Below, one piece after another: positions 14,480 through 22,459 of a stretch of 37,573 nt of DNA. The notes under the pieces were generated by a model. That model had not been told where the DNA came from. It did no database searches and saw only the letters and a program-made list of their open reading frames with translations. The stretch's first letter is position 1, and the number at the start of each line of letters is the position of its first letter. Source of the stretch: Desulfonema limicola (GTDB lineage: Bacteria; Desulfobacterota; Desulfobacteria; Desulfobacterales; DYRC01); the NCBI GenBank assembly GCA_020718925.1, contig DYRC01000004.1, positions 2,235 through 39,807 on the forward strand. The letters run 5' to 3'. Both the position numbers and the translations under genes were made by a program.

Positions 14480-14529
14480 TCCTAACCCTCAGTTGCAGCC
14501 GATTACAACGGCTGAACATTGTGTTATAA
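14480..14529 (+). mobile_element. attC site of cassette 2
   Basis: R'' TCCTAAC (14480-14486), spacer CCTCA, L'' GTT-G-CAGCCG (14492-14501) with one extrahelical G, 7-base loop, L' CGGCTG-AAC (14509-14517), spacer ATTGT, R' GTTATAA (14523-14529). R'' is the exact reverse complement of GTTAGGA (13699-13705), the first bases of this cassette. At 50 bases it is slightly shorter than commonly reported attC sites, but all parts are present. Confidence 0.75.
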
Positions 14530-14628
14530 TTCCGATGTCCGATTCCGCGCTCTCGACAAACTGCCCGCCCCCCACGCCTTCTCAGACTCATTTATAATCA
14601 TCAGACATCATTGTTTTTCAGACAATTT

Positions 14629-14657
14629 CTTAACTTAATGACATTGGGGCTTACCCT
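14629..14657. repeat. Right member of the inverted pair flanking the cassettes
   Basis: CTTAACTTAATGACATTGGGGCTTACCC lies opposite in orientation to the element at 12266-12310. Together they enclose about 2.3 kb containing both cassettes. No transposase lies between them. Confidence 0.5.
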
Positions 14658-14690
14658 ACATATTATGCCGGAAAGTATATGATTGGGTAT

Positions 14691-15734
14691 TTACTCATTC
14701 CACGAAAACAGCACCGCAGCCAATGCCAGAAAAATAGCCGTTGTCAGCAGCATCGCCGTGATTTCAGGCATGAGATTCATCAGCCCCGCGCCATCGTTCA
14801 TGATTTTCCGAACAGATCGCGTCAGGTGAATCAGAGGGAAAAAATCAGCAACTGTTTTCACCCACTGAGGTGAACCCTCTAAAGAAAACCAGACTTCGGA
14901 TAAAAACATCATGGGCCACGAGATGAAATTGATCAGCCCGCTTGAAAATTCTTCGCTCGTGCCTCTGGCAGCCAGCATCAAGCCCATCGCGCACATGCTT
15001 AAACTTCCCAGAAAAAATACGAGGACAATATTGCCGTAAGACCCTTCGACCTTGAAATGGAAAATCGCATCACAGCCTATCCATACCACGATCACCATAA
15101 ACATCATCAGAACAATTCTGGAGAGCAGTTGTGCGCTTAAATATTCAAATGCCGTCAGAGGCGTGGCTTTGAGACGTTTTAAGACGCCGATTTTCCGATA
15201 CCGCACAATGATATAGCCCACGCCCCACAATGCCCCGAACATGATGTTCATGCCCAGAACGCCCGGAAAAAGCCATTCCACATAGCGGATCGGCACTGCC
15301 CGGATTTCCTGCTTCTGCGCGGGCGGCGGTTCGGAATACAGGCTGGCATGAAACAGCTTTTCCACAAGATAGCCTTTGGGCGAGGTATCGCTGACCCAAT
15401 AATCATTGGTCGGCGAATCTGCTTTAATCAGAAAATCAATCGCGTGATGCCGAAGCTTTTCCACGCCTTCGCTCAATGTTTTAACGCCGATGAACTGAAT
15501 CAGGCGGGTTTGTCTGAACGCTTTGGGAATACTGAGTTTTTCAACTATCACGATTTCCGTATCCGAAGGAAATACGCCGACCTTAAATTCATTATATTCC
15601 TTGCCCCCGAAAATAACCCCGAATCCGACAACGATCAGAAACGGAAACAGAAAATTCCAGCCCAATGCGCTGCTGTCTCTGAAAAACTCCTTGTTTCGGG
15701 CAACAAACATCACCCAGAATCGTTTGAAACTCAT
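14691..15734 (-). CDS. ABC-2 type transporter permease
   Basis: The 347-residue membrane protein has the ABC-2/DrrB layout: one N-terminal transmembrane segment (WNFLFPFLIVVGFGVIF), a roughly 130-residue extracytoplasmic domain, then five membrane segments from about residue 165 to the end, including the conserved ...FISWPMMFLSEVWFSLEG region and a C-terminal helix. Such permeases export drugs, lipids or polysaccharides. The gene follows the ATPase gene by 25 bases in the same direction. The short spacer is made of repeated TGAGAA-like units, and the Shine-Dalgarno is weak. Substrate unknown. Confidence 0.9.
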   Translation of the reverse strand: MSFKRFWVMFVARNKEFFRDSSALGWNFLFPFLIVVGFGVIFGGKEYNEFKVGVFPSDTEIVIVEKLSIPKAFRQTRLIQFIGVKTLSEGVEKLRHHAIDFLIKADSPTNDYWVSDTSPKGYLVEKLFHASLYSEPPPAQKQEIRAVPIRYVEWLFPGVLGMNIMFGALWGVGYIIVRYRKIGVLKRLKATPLTAFEYLSAQLLSRIVLMMFMVIVVWIGCDAIFHFKVEGSYGNIVLVFFLGSLSMCAMGLMLAARGTSEEFSSGLINFISWPMMFLSEVWFSLEGSPQWVKTVADFFPLIHLTRSVRKIMNDGAGLMNLMPEITAMLLTTAIFLALAAVLFSWNE

Positions 15735-15759
15735 AATTTCTCACTTCTCATTTCTCACT

Positions 15760-16500
15760 TCAATCCCTCAGTCCCCGTCCGGTCATCCGGATAAACACAT
15801 CTTCCAAGTTAGGTGCGCGCAATCCGTCTGTTACGCAGTCTGAGCAATAAGTATTTATCAGTTCTTGCGGCGTTCCCCGTGCAATCAGCTTGCCGTGATC
15901 CATAATCGCAATATCATCGCACAATTTTTGCGCTTCTTCCATATAATGGGTGGTTAAGACAATGGTTTTGCCTTGTTCCCTGATTTTCAAGATAATATCC
16001 CATAAATTATGCCGCGCCTGCGGATCCAATCCTGTGGACGGCTCATCCAAAAAGAGTAAATCCGGGTCATTGATCAATGCCAATGCCAAAAACAATCGCT
16101 GCCGCTGTCCGCCGGATACTTTGTCGTTATACTGCGCCCGAATCTCGTTGAGTTGGCACATTTCGATCACATCTTCAATCGCAGAGCTTTTATGATACAG
16201 GCTTTGAAAGGTTTTGAGCGTTTCCTCAATTGTAAGCCATGATAACAATTCGGTTTTCTGAAACTGAATGCCGACTTCTTCCCTGAAACTTGCCGCGCGC
16301 GGCTTTCCCTTGTATAAAATTTCGCCGGAGGTGGGAGAAATCACATCCTCAATAATTTCTATCGTGGTGGTTTTGCCCGCGCCATTAGGTCCCAGAAGCC
16401 CGAAGCATACGCCTTGGGGAATGGAAAAGCTGATATTATCCACTGCGGTCAGGGTTTTGTATTTTTTCACCAGATTCACAATCTCAAGCAATCCCGGCAT
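15760..16500 (-). CDS. ABC transporter ATP-binding protein (ABC-2/CcmA-like)
   Basis: The 246-residue ATPase has Walker A (GPNGAGKTTT), Q-loop (GIQFQKTELL), signature VSGGQRQR, Walker B with catalytic Glu (LLFLDEPSTGLDP) and H-loop (LTTHYMEEA). It pairs with the permease gene downstream. Its ATG is three bases after the flavoprotein stop, with GGTGA as ribosome-binding site, so three genes at least are co-transcribed. The C-terminal tail includes a Cys pair (YCSDC), unusual but not diagnostic. Confidence 0.93.
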   Translation of the reverse strand: MPGLLEIVNLVKKYKTLTAVDNISFSIPQGVCFGLLGPNGAGKTTTIEIIEDVISPTSGEILYKGKPRAASFREEVGIQFQKTELLSWLTIEETLKTFQSLYHKSSAIEDVIEMCQLNEIRAQYNDKVSGGQRQRLFLALALINDPDLLFLDEPSTGLDPQARHNLWDIILKIREQGKTIVLTTHYMEEAQKLCDDIAIMDHGKLIARGTPQELINTYCSDCVTDGLRAPNLEDVFIRMTGRGLRD

Positions 16501-16503
16501 GGG

Positions 16504-17088
16504 TCACCGGCTTTCAAGGGCTGCGACAAGCTCTTTTCCTGCGGCGAATGCTTCTTCAAGACATTCCGGGCTTTTCAGAATATCGCCTTCAAAATCGAAA
16601 TTTCGGTACAATAACGATTTCCATAATTCCATGTCCAGCACGTCAAAAAAATAGCGAATCGCAAGCAATACGCCGTCAAAGAGTTTTTTGCCTTTGGTTG
16701 CGCCGACAGAGATAAACAGCCCTTTTCGCTTGAATGGCTGCGAAGAAACCTTGTCAATCCAGTATTTTTTGACCCACAAGGATTGACATCGATCCATTAA
16801 AATTTTGGTGTGCGCGCTCACCGAGTAGAAAAAAATCGGCGAGGCAAGCATCAGTCCGTCAGAGGCAAGAATCGCGTCCCTGATTTTCTGAAAATCATCG
16901 GCAATCGCGCAGTTGCCGTCTTTTTTGCATCCATAGATTTCAAGGCATGGCGACATCTTCAAATCTCTTAACACAAATTCGTGAACTGTTGCGCCTGCCT
17001 GTTTTGCGCCCTCTACGGCTTGTCTGAGCAGCAACGCGGTGTTGCCTTTGCGCCTTGGGCTTCCGTATATTGCGGTGATAGTGGTCAT
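16504..17088 (-). CDS. NADPH-dependent FMN reductase-family flavoprotein
   Basis: The 194-residue protein has the flavodoxin-like FMN phosphate loop (YGSPRRKGNT), the ASPIFFYSVSAHTKILMDR segment that lines the flavin, and a mid-protein Cys region PCLEIYGCKKDGNC. Iron-sulfur flavoproteins usually have a more compact Cys cluster there (CxxCxxC...C); one expected Cys is absent, so cluster binding is doubtful. I chose the ATG at 17088 because AAGGAG lies just upstream and the fold starts at once; an earlier ATG at 17118 adds ten unlikely residues. The gene lies between the YihY gene and the ABC pair, all on the minus strand. Confidence 0.85.
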   Translation of the reverse strand: MTTITAIYGSPRRKGNTALLLRQAVEGAKQAGATVHEFVLRDLKMSPCLEIYGCKKDGNCAIADDFQKIRDAILASDGLMLASPIFFYSVSAHTKILMDRCQSLWVKKYWIDKVSSQPFKRKGLFISVGATKGKKLFDGVLLAIRYFFDVLDMELWKSLLYRNFDFEGDILKSPECLEEAFAAGKELVAALESR

Positions 17089-17114
17089 AGCAAATCCGCT
17101 CCTTGATAAATTGT

Positions 17115-18467
17115 TCAAATATCTTTCAACAGCCTATTCTCCGGCAGATTCCGAAGAGACAGCAGAAAGGCTTCCTGATACTGACTGAGTTTGTCATAGA
17201 CATCAGATGACGGAATTAAAAGATTTCCGCCATGATTTTCCATCATTTCAATAACAGACAGAATTGTGATTTTACTAATGTCTCTTGCAGGCTGATACGC
17301 ATACGCAGACGCATCACTGGTAACAACTTCCGAAATCATGCCGCAAGCCACCAAGTGATTGAGAATATCCGAAGTTAAAGATAACGGAATATTCAACCGA
17401 TCTGAAATTTCAGAAGACTTCGGCGATTTACGTCCTTGTGCAAAGCATCGGATAATAAAATGCGAGATCAGCAATGCAATACGTTTTCTGTTTTTAAGAC
17501 TTAATTCAATCGGTTCTGTAAAAAAATCATCTTTATCGCCATGCTGGTTTGCATAAGATATTTCAGTGCCGATCAGAACGATAATCCAACTCCAGTTGAG
17601 CCATATCATAAACAACGGCAATGCCGCAAAACTGCCGTAAATCGCGTTGTAACTCGACATGCCGATTTGAAACCGGATATAAATCCACTGCGCCATCTGA
17701 AAAACAGTTCCGGCAATAATTCCGGCAATAATTCCGGCGGTGAATTTTACCTGAGTATTGGGCATGACAATATACATCAGCGCGAACAGAAACCAGATAA
17801 TGATAAACGGCGTCAGCTTCATCACAAATATCGCAAATGGCGCAATATATCCGAATATCGCAAAATTTTCTCCGATAGAATGTATCTGATAGGTGATATA
17901 AACCGTAGCGGTGCTTTGAATGATAAATAATACCGGAACAAGTATCATCAGCGATATATATCCCGTCAGTTTTCGTGTCCATGTTCTTCCGGTTTTTATG
18001 CGCCATATTGCGTTAAATGATTCTTCTATATTTCCGAAAACTTCCACAATCGTCCAGAGCAGAAATGCCACGCCCACGCCTGCAATCAGTCCGCCTTTGG
18101 TTTCTTCAAGGCTGCCGAGAAAGGCATTGGCAAATTTCATCACCCAGTCCAATACCTGTTCCTGCCCTTTGAAATATTTCACCAATTCGGTTTTAAGATA
18201 CTGATCGAATCCGAACCCTTTGGCGATGCCGAACCCCATTGCCACAAAAGGAACAACCGACATCATGCTCAGAAAGGTCAGCGAAGAGGCTCTGAGGCGC
18301 AGATCATCTTCTTTGTATTTGCGAAAAGCGAACACAATGATATATAACTGCTTTACGATAAAAGACATAGACGGCGGAAATCTTTTATGAAAAAATTCCC
18401 CTGCACTTTTAGCGGTGATATTGCTGAGTTTTATGATAATCTCTTTGAGTTTCATTCTGATGAGCAT
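17115..18467 (-). CDS. YihY/UPF0761 family inner-membrane protein
   Basis: The 450-residue protein has the YihY (formerly mis-called ribonuclease BN) membrane domain with about six transmembrane helices between residues 60 and 315, including the family features ASSLTFLSMMSVVPFVAM, WRIKTGRTW and FGSFAALP-like SYNAIYGSFAALPLFMIWLN. A cytoplasmic tail of about 120 residues follows, with a helix-turn-helix-like stretch (SSEISDRLNIPLSLTSDILN). The biochemical role of the family is unsettled. The start may be the first ATG (18467) or M5 (18455); neither has a clear Shine-Dalgarno. A short tandem coding repeat gives AGIIAGIIAG at about 17710-17740. It is divergent from aroC. Confidence 0.85.
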   Translation of the reverse strand: MLIRMKLKEIIIKLSNITAKSAGEFFHKRFPPSMSFIVKQLYIIVFAFRKYKEDDLRLRASSLTFLSMMSVVPFVAMGFGIAKGFGFDQYLKTELVKYFKGQEQVLDWVMKFANAFLGSLEETKGGLIAGVGVAFLLWTIVEVFGNIEESFNAIWRIKTGRTWTRKLTGYISLMILVPVLFIIQSTATVYITYQIHSIGENFAIFGYIAPFAIFVMKLTPFIIIWFLFALMYIVMPNTQVKFTAGIIAGIIAGTVFQMAQWIYIRFQIGMSSYNAIYGSFAALPLFMIWLNWSWIIVLIGTEISYANQHGDKDDFFTEPIELSLKNRKRIALLISHFIIRCFAQGRKSPKSSEISDRLNIPLSLTSDILNHLVACGMISEVVTSDASAYAYQPARDISKITILSVIEMMENHGGNLLIPSSDVYDKLSQYQEAFLLSLRNLPENRLLKDI

Positions 18468-18613
18468 ATTTAGCCTAAAGGCTTATAAATCGCAAGTGCA
18501 ATATTTTTACAGGGGCGTAATACTTTTTATTTCACCCGGCTTGCAGTTTTTTGCCGTTTGGAGTACATATAACGCCAAGCTTAAAATAATTGAAAGGTGA
18601 AAAATCAGACATT

Positions 18614-19666
18614 ATGCCCGGCAGCACATTCGGAACATTGTTGAAAATTACAACTTGGGGAGAATCTCACGGCAAAGGCGTGGGCGTTGTGATTGACGGA
18701 TGCCCGCCCAAAATTCCCTTAACCGAAGACATGATTCAGAAAATGATGGATCGCCGAAAACCCGGCAGTTCGATTGCCAGCACTTCGCGCCGGGAAGCGG
18801 ACAAAGCGGTTATCATGTCCGGCGTATTTGACGGCATGACCACCGGTACGCCGATTATGATTATGCTGTTCAATACAGATGCGGATTCTTCCTCATACAG
18901 CCCATTTTCGGAACTTTTCAGACCCGGACACGGCGACATCAGCTATCAGGCAAAATACGGCATCCGGGATTGGCGCGGCGGGGGACGTGCGTCTGCCAGA
19001 GAAACTGCGGCGCGGGTGGCTGCCGGAGCAGTGGCAAAAGCAATTTTGGACAAAGAGAATATCAGCGTTAAAGCTTACACAATTGAACTCGGCGGAATAG
19101 AAGCTAAAAAACGCGATGTTGATCTGATAAGCAAAAATCCTTTCTGCTGCCCGGATGCTGACGCTGCTCAGGACATGGAAAATCGGGTCATAGAAGTAAG
19201 AAAACAAGGCGATTCCGTAGGCGGCATTGTGGAAATTATTGCCAAAGGCGTTCCCGCAGGCTTAGGCGATCCGGTCTTTGACAAGTTAGATGCGGATTTG
19301 GCAAAGGCATTGATGAGCATTGGCGCGGTCAAAGGCGTTGAAATCGGCGCGGGGTTTGCAGCAGCGCGGATGACAGGTTCTCAGAACAATGATCCGATTT
19401 TACCACAGGGCTTTGCAACAAACAATTCCGGCGGTATTCTGGCAGGCATATCCAATGGCGATGATATTGTGGCACGGGTGGCGGTTAAGCCGATTCCTTC
19501 GATTTCTATTGAGCAAAAAACCATTGATAAGCAAGGAAATCCGCAGACGCTTTCAGTCAAAGGGCGGCATGATGTGTCTGCTATTCCCCGAATCAACGTG
19601 GTTTGTGAGGCAATGGTCTGTCTGGTGCTTGCCGATCATCTGCTACGGCAAAAGGCGATCTTATGA
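18614..19666 (+). CDS. aroC: Chorismate synthase
   Basis: It converts 5-enolpyruvylshikimate 3-phosphate to chorismate, the last shared step of aromatic amino-acid synthesis, using reduced FMN. The 350-residue protein starts MPGSTFGTLLKITTWGESHG, the family signature, and has RPGHGDISYQAKYG, the RGGGRASARETAARVA loop and the C-terminal RHDVSAIPR. The ATG at 18614 is chosen because homologues begin there; GGTGA lies 13 bases upstream. It overlaps tyrA by four bases and heads the run through lpxK. Confidence 0.96.
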   Translation: MPGSTFGTLLKITTWGESHGKGVGVVIDGCPPKIPLTEDMIQKMMDRRKPGSSIASTSRREADKAVIMSGVFDGMTTGTPIMIMLFNTDADSSSYSPFSELFRPGHGDISYQAKYGIRDWRGGGRASARETAARVAAGAVAKAILDKENISVKAYTIELGGIEAKKRDVDLISKNPFCCPDADAAQDMENRVIEVRKQGDSVGGIVEIIAKGVPAGLGDPVFDKLDADLAKALMSIGAVKGVEIGAGFAAARMTGSQNNDPILPQGFATNNSGGILAGISNGDDIVARVAVKPIPSISIEQKTIDKQGNPQTLSVKGRHDVSAIPRINVVCEAMVCLVLADHLLRQKAIL

Positions 19667-20514
19667 ACAGCCGGATATGTGTCGGAATTATCGGCGGAAA
19701 AGGCGCAATGGGTCGCTGGTTTGAGCATTTTTTTACTCAGAGCGGGCATAAGGTTCTGATTTCGGATTTGCAGACGATGTTCACCCCGAAACTTCTCGCA
19801 AGGATTTGTGATATTGTTATTATCAGCGTTCCTTTGGATATTGCGCCTGAAATTGCAAAAGCCATCGGTCCCCGAATGAGCGGGAATCAATTATTGACCG
19901 ACATCTGCTCGCTCAAAGAAGATATTCTAAATGCCATGATGAATCATACAAAAGCCGAGGTGGTCGGAACTCATCCGCTTTTCGGTCCTTTTGTCGAATC
20001 TTTTCATGGGCAGAATATGGTGATTTGTCCGGGCAGGGGTGAAAGATGGCTCAGTTGGCTCAAAGATGAATTTGAAAAAAGCGGCGCAAACATCATCAGC
20101 ACGGACGCTGCGACACATGACAGAAATATGGCTATTTTTCAAGGGCTTACGCATATACTCAGCGTCAGTATCGGCAGAATGTTTCAAAAGATAAACATGC
20201 GCCCTGCTGAAGCAATTTCTCAATCCACGCCGGTATTCAGGGTTCATACGGATCTGGTGGGGCGGCTGTTTGCTCAGGATTTGGGGCTTTATGAGCGGCT
20301 TATCGGTCAGAATAAATATGTGGGCGAAGTTCTGAATATCTTTTTGTCTGCGTTGAATGAAAGCCGGGAAAATCTGCTTTCGGGTGAAATTGGAAAAAGC
20401 AGTGAATATTTGGAACAAATCCGCTCTTTTCTCGGTGATTTCTGCCAAAAAGGGCTTGAAGAAAGCAATGAGTTTCTGAATATATTTTATTCCAAAATGA
20501 AAGGATCGGCATAA
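19663..20514 (+). CDS. tyrA: Prephenate dehydrogenase (TyrA family)
   Basis: It makes 4-hydroxyphenylpyruvate (or arogenate-derived tyrosine) from the chorismate branch. The 283-residue protein has an NAD-binding Rossmann start (VGIIGGKGAMGRWF, with GxxGxMG), IISVPLDIAPE, TDICSLKEDIL and the substrate-binding GTHPLFGPFVES, then an all-helical dimerisation half. There is no chorismate mutase or ACT domain. It overlaps aroC by four bases, and its stop shares one base with the next start. Confidence 0.92.
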   Translation: MNSRICVGIIGGKGAMGRWFEHFFTQSGHKVLISDLQTMFTPKLLARICDIVIISVPLDIAPEIAKAIGPRMSGNQLLTDICSLKEDILNAMMNHTKAEVVGTHPLFGPFVESFHGQNMVICPGRGERWLSWLKDEFEKSGANIISTDAATHDRNMAIFQGLTHILSVSIGRMFQKINMRPAEAISQSTPVFRVHTDLVGRLFAQDLGLYERLIGQNKYVGEVLNIFLSALNESRENLLSGEIGKSSEYLEQIRSFLGDFCQKGLEESNEFLNIFYSKMKGSA

Positions 20515-21770
20515 TGGATAACAAACTCAATCTTTTTGCCTTAACCTTAAAGAACTATAAAAATATAGTTGCTGATGGGATCGGATTAAATAATCTGAAT
20601 GTCATTATCGGACCAAATGGTTCGGGGAAAAGTAATTTTATCGGTGTTCTTCGGTTTTTAAAAGATTGTCTGATTTCTACACCTGATAAAAGTGGGGGGA
20701 TTACCAGTTTTGAAGAAGCTATTGAAAAGCTCGGCGGTAAAAGGATATTAGACAAAACGGTTGCATCGCATGAATCTGTTAATTTAGGTTTTATCTTCAA
20801 ACTTTCTGAAGGAAAAATTTTATTTTTTGATTTGGATATTTGGGAAGATATTATATCTGAGGAGAGTCTTTATTCACCGGGTATTGCAGGAACAGACAAG
20901 TTCTGTTTTTATAAAGTTAATATTGATTTTGATAAAGGATGCGATGTATCAGTTTATAATGATTCTACTCAAAAGGAAAGTCATATTGAAACATTATCAG
21001 ATATTCCTAATAATCAACTAATGCTAAGTATGATTCCTGAACTGTTAGAGTCAAGTAAGTTTTCCCCTGAAAATACACCTGTTTACAAAGTGCGGCGAAA
21101 AATTATTGATTCGGTATCAGGATGGCGGTTTTATAATGCCAATGATATGAATGTAACTGCTATCCGTGTTTCAGAACCGAAAATCGGTCCCGGCGATATG
21201 TTTCTTGAGCCTTCAGGAGAAAATCTGCCTTTGGTCTTGGATAATCTGATTCAGAAAGATTTTGAATTTGAAGAAAGAATCAATAATGCCATGAAGCAGA
21301 TTTTGCCTCAGACAAGAAAAATCAGACCGATACGTTTAGGGCGATTAGCGTTGACGGTGGAATGGTATTTTGACGGCATGAAAGAGCCGTTTTACTTAGA
21401 TGAAATGTCAGACGGCACGGTGAGAATGTTATGCTGGGCAGTTATTCTGCATTCTCCTATTCCGCCTTCTCTGCTGGTTATTGACGAGCCGGAAATGGGT
21501 ATTCATCCGTCATGGTTGCCGATTTTGGCGGAATGGATAAAGACCGCTTCTGAAAGAACGCAGATTATTGTCAGCACACACAGCCCTGATTTGCTGGATC
21601 ATTTTACGGACAGAACAGAAGACGTGATTTGTTTTCGCTTTGACGGAAAAAATCATTTTACACCTGAGCATTTGTCAAGGGAAAAACTTTCGGCAATGTT
21701 TAATGAAGGATGGGAGTTGGGAGATTTATATCGTGTCGGTGATCCGGGAGTCGGAGGCTGGCCATGGTAG
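20514..21770 (+). CDS. AAA/SMC-like ATPase (AAA_21 type) of a split OLD-like pair
   Basis: The 418-residue ATPase has an N-terminal RecF/SMC-style start (FALTLKNYKNI) and Walker A GPNGSGKSN (33-41), then a roughly 250-residue insertion, YLDEMSDGTVRML as signature-like helix, Walker B LLVIDEPEMGIHP and a D/H region VSTHSPDLLDHF. This is the OLD/AAA_21 class, seen in defence systems and coupled to nucleases. The gene begins on the last base of the tyrA stop and overlaps the next gene by seven bases, so it is translated with a TOPRIM-like partner. It contrasts with its biosynthetic neighbours in function, and its codon use looks more AT-rich by eye. Confidence 0.88.
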   Translation: MDNKLNLFALTLKNYKNIVADGIGLNNLNVIIGPNGSGKSNFIGVLRFLKDCLISTPDKSGGITSFEEAIEKLGGKRILDKTVASHESVNLGFIFKLSEGKILFFDLDIWEDIISEESLYSPGIAGTDKFCFYKVNIDFDKGCDVSVYNDSTQKESHIETLSDIPNNQLMLSMIPELLESSKFSPENTPVYKVRRKIIDSVSGWRFYNANDMNVTAIRVSEPKIGPGDMFLEPSGENLPLVLDNLIQKDFEFEERINNAMKQILPQTRKIRPIRLGRLALTVEWYFDGMKEPFYLDEMSDGTVRMLCWAVILHSPIPPSLLVIDEPEMGIHPSWLPILAEWIKTASERTQIIVSTHSPDLLDHFTDRTEDVICFRFDGKNHFTPEHLSREKLSAMFNEGWELGDLYRVGDPGVGGWPW

Positions 21771-22459
21771 TTTGGGTATTTGCAGGCGGCGGAGAATCTG
21801 AGATAAAAGGGCTTATTCTGTTTTTCCGAAAAAGTTTCTCTGATTGTCAGTTTGAGCGAAAGACTCCGATCAATAATAAAAAAGCCCCTAATCCCAAAAA
21901 AGCACTCGGCAAGACCGGAAAAAGTCTTGCCGACCAGATCAGTTGGCAATTGAATAACTCTCTGAGAGATAATGAAAAATGTGATTTAATCCTTGTCATT
22001 GACGATTTGGATTGCCGAGATGTAGAGCAGCAAAACCAACTATTTCTGAAAGCGATCAACATCGTGAAAGAAGCATCTGAGATAAAACAGATTATCGCCT
22101 TTGCCGCGCCGGAATTAGAATCATGGATTGTTGCAGATTGGCAGAATACTTTTGCAAAACATATTGATTTCAGAGGATTCCATCAAGGGATGCGGCATTG
22201 GCTGAGTACAAAAAATTTTCCTTTTGATGCGCCTGAATCCTTCAGCGAATATGATTCAGACAAAGATAGCTGCAAAGAAAAACTTTCCGAACTGATTATC
22301 GAAGCGGTATCTGAAAAAGCTCAGAAAAGATATTCAAAAGCAAGTCATACGCCGTTTCTGCTTCAACAAGTCAATCCTGAAAATGTTGTGGAAAAATGCC
22401 CTTTATTCAGAGAATTGTATCTGACTTTCAATAATTTATTCAAATCAGAGAGTTTATGA
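21764..22459 (+). CDS. DUF4276/TOPRIM-like putative nuclease, partner of the ATPase
   Basis: The 231-residue protein fits the DUF4276/RloB-like group: a start strand VWVFAGGGESE (TOPRIM-type Glu at 11 or 13), a second acidic strand LILVIDDLDC with D81-x-D83, then AAPELESWIVADW and a C-terminal YSKASH-type segment. TOPRIM folds cleave or process nucleic acid with Mg. Together with the upstream ATPase it resembles a split OLD-family system such as those used in phage defence. Function here is inferred. It overlaps the ATPase gene by seven bases and its stop directly abuts lpxK, with no room for a separate promoter. Confidence 0.78.
   Translation: MVVWVFAGGGESEIKGLILFFRKSFSDCQFERKTPINNKKAPNPKKALGKTGKSLADQISWQLNNSLRDNEKCDLILVIDDLDCRDVEQQNQLFLKAINIVKEASEIKQIIAFAAPELESWIVADWQNTFAKHIDFRGFHQGMRHWLSTKNFPFDAPESFSEYDSDKDSCKEKLSELIIEAVSEKAQKRYSKASHTPFLLQQVNPENVVEKCPLFRELYLTFNNLFKSESL

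Noticed and set aside
14199..14591. Minus-strand frame of 130 codons over the cassette 2 end
   Set aside because: It is antisense to the PIN partner and crosses the attC; no coding features.
17700..17745. TTCCGGCAATAA tandem units as a CRISPR or VNTR
   Set aside because: Only three 12-base units, in frame in the YihY gene as repeated AGII; no spacers.
20514..22459. ATPase/TOPRIM pair as a known named defence system
   Set aside because: It resembles OLD-like and PARIS-like organisation, but the second protein is DUF4276-like rather than DUF4435-like; I cannot assign a name without a profile search.
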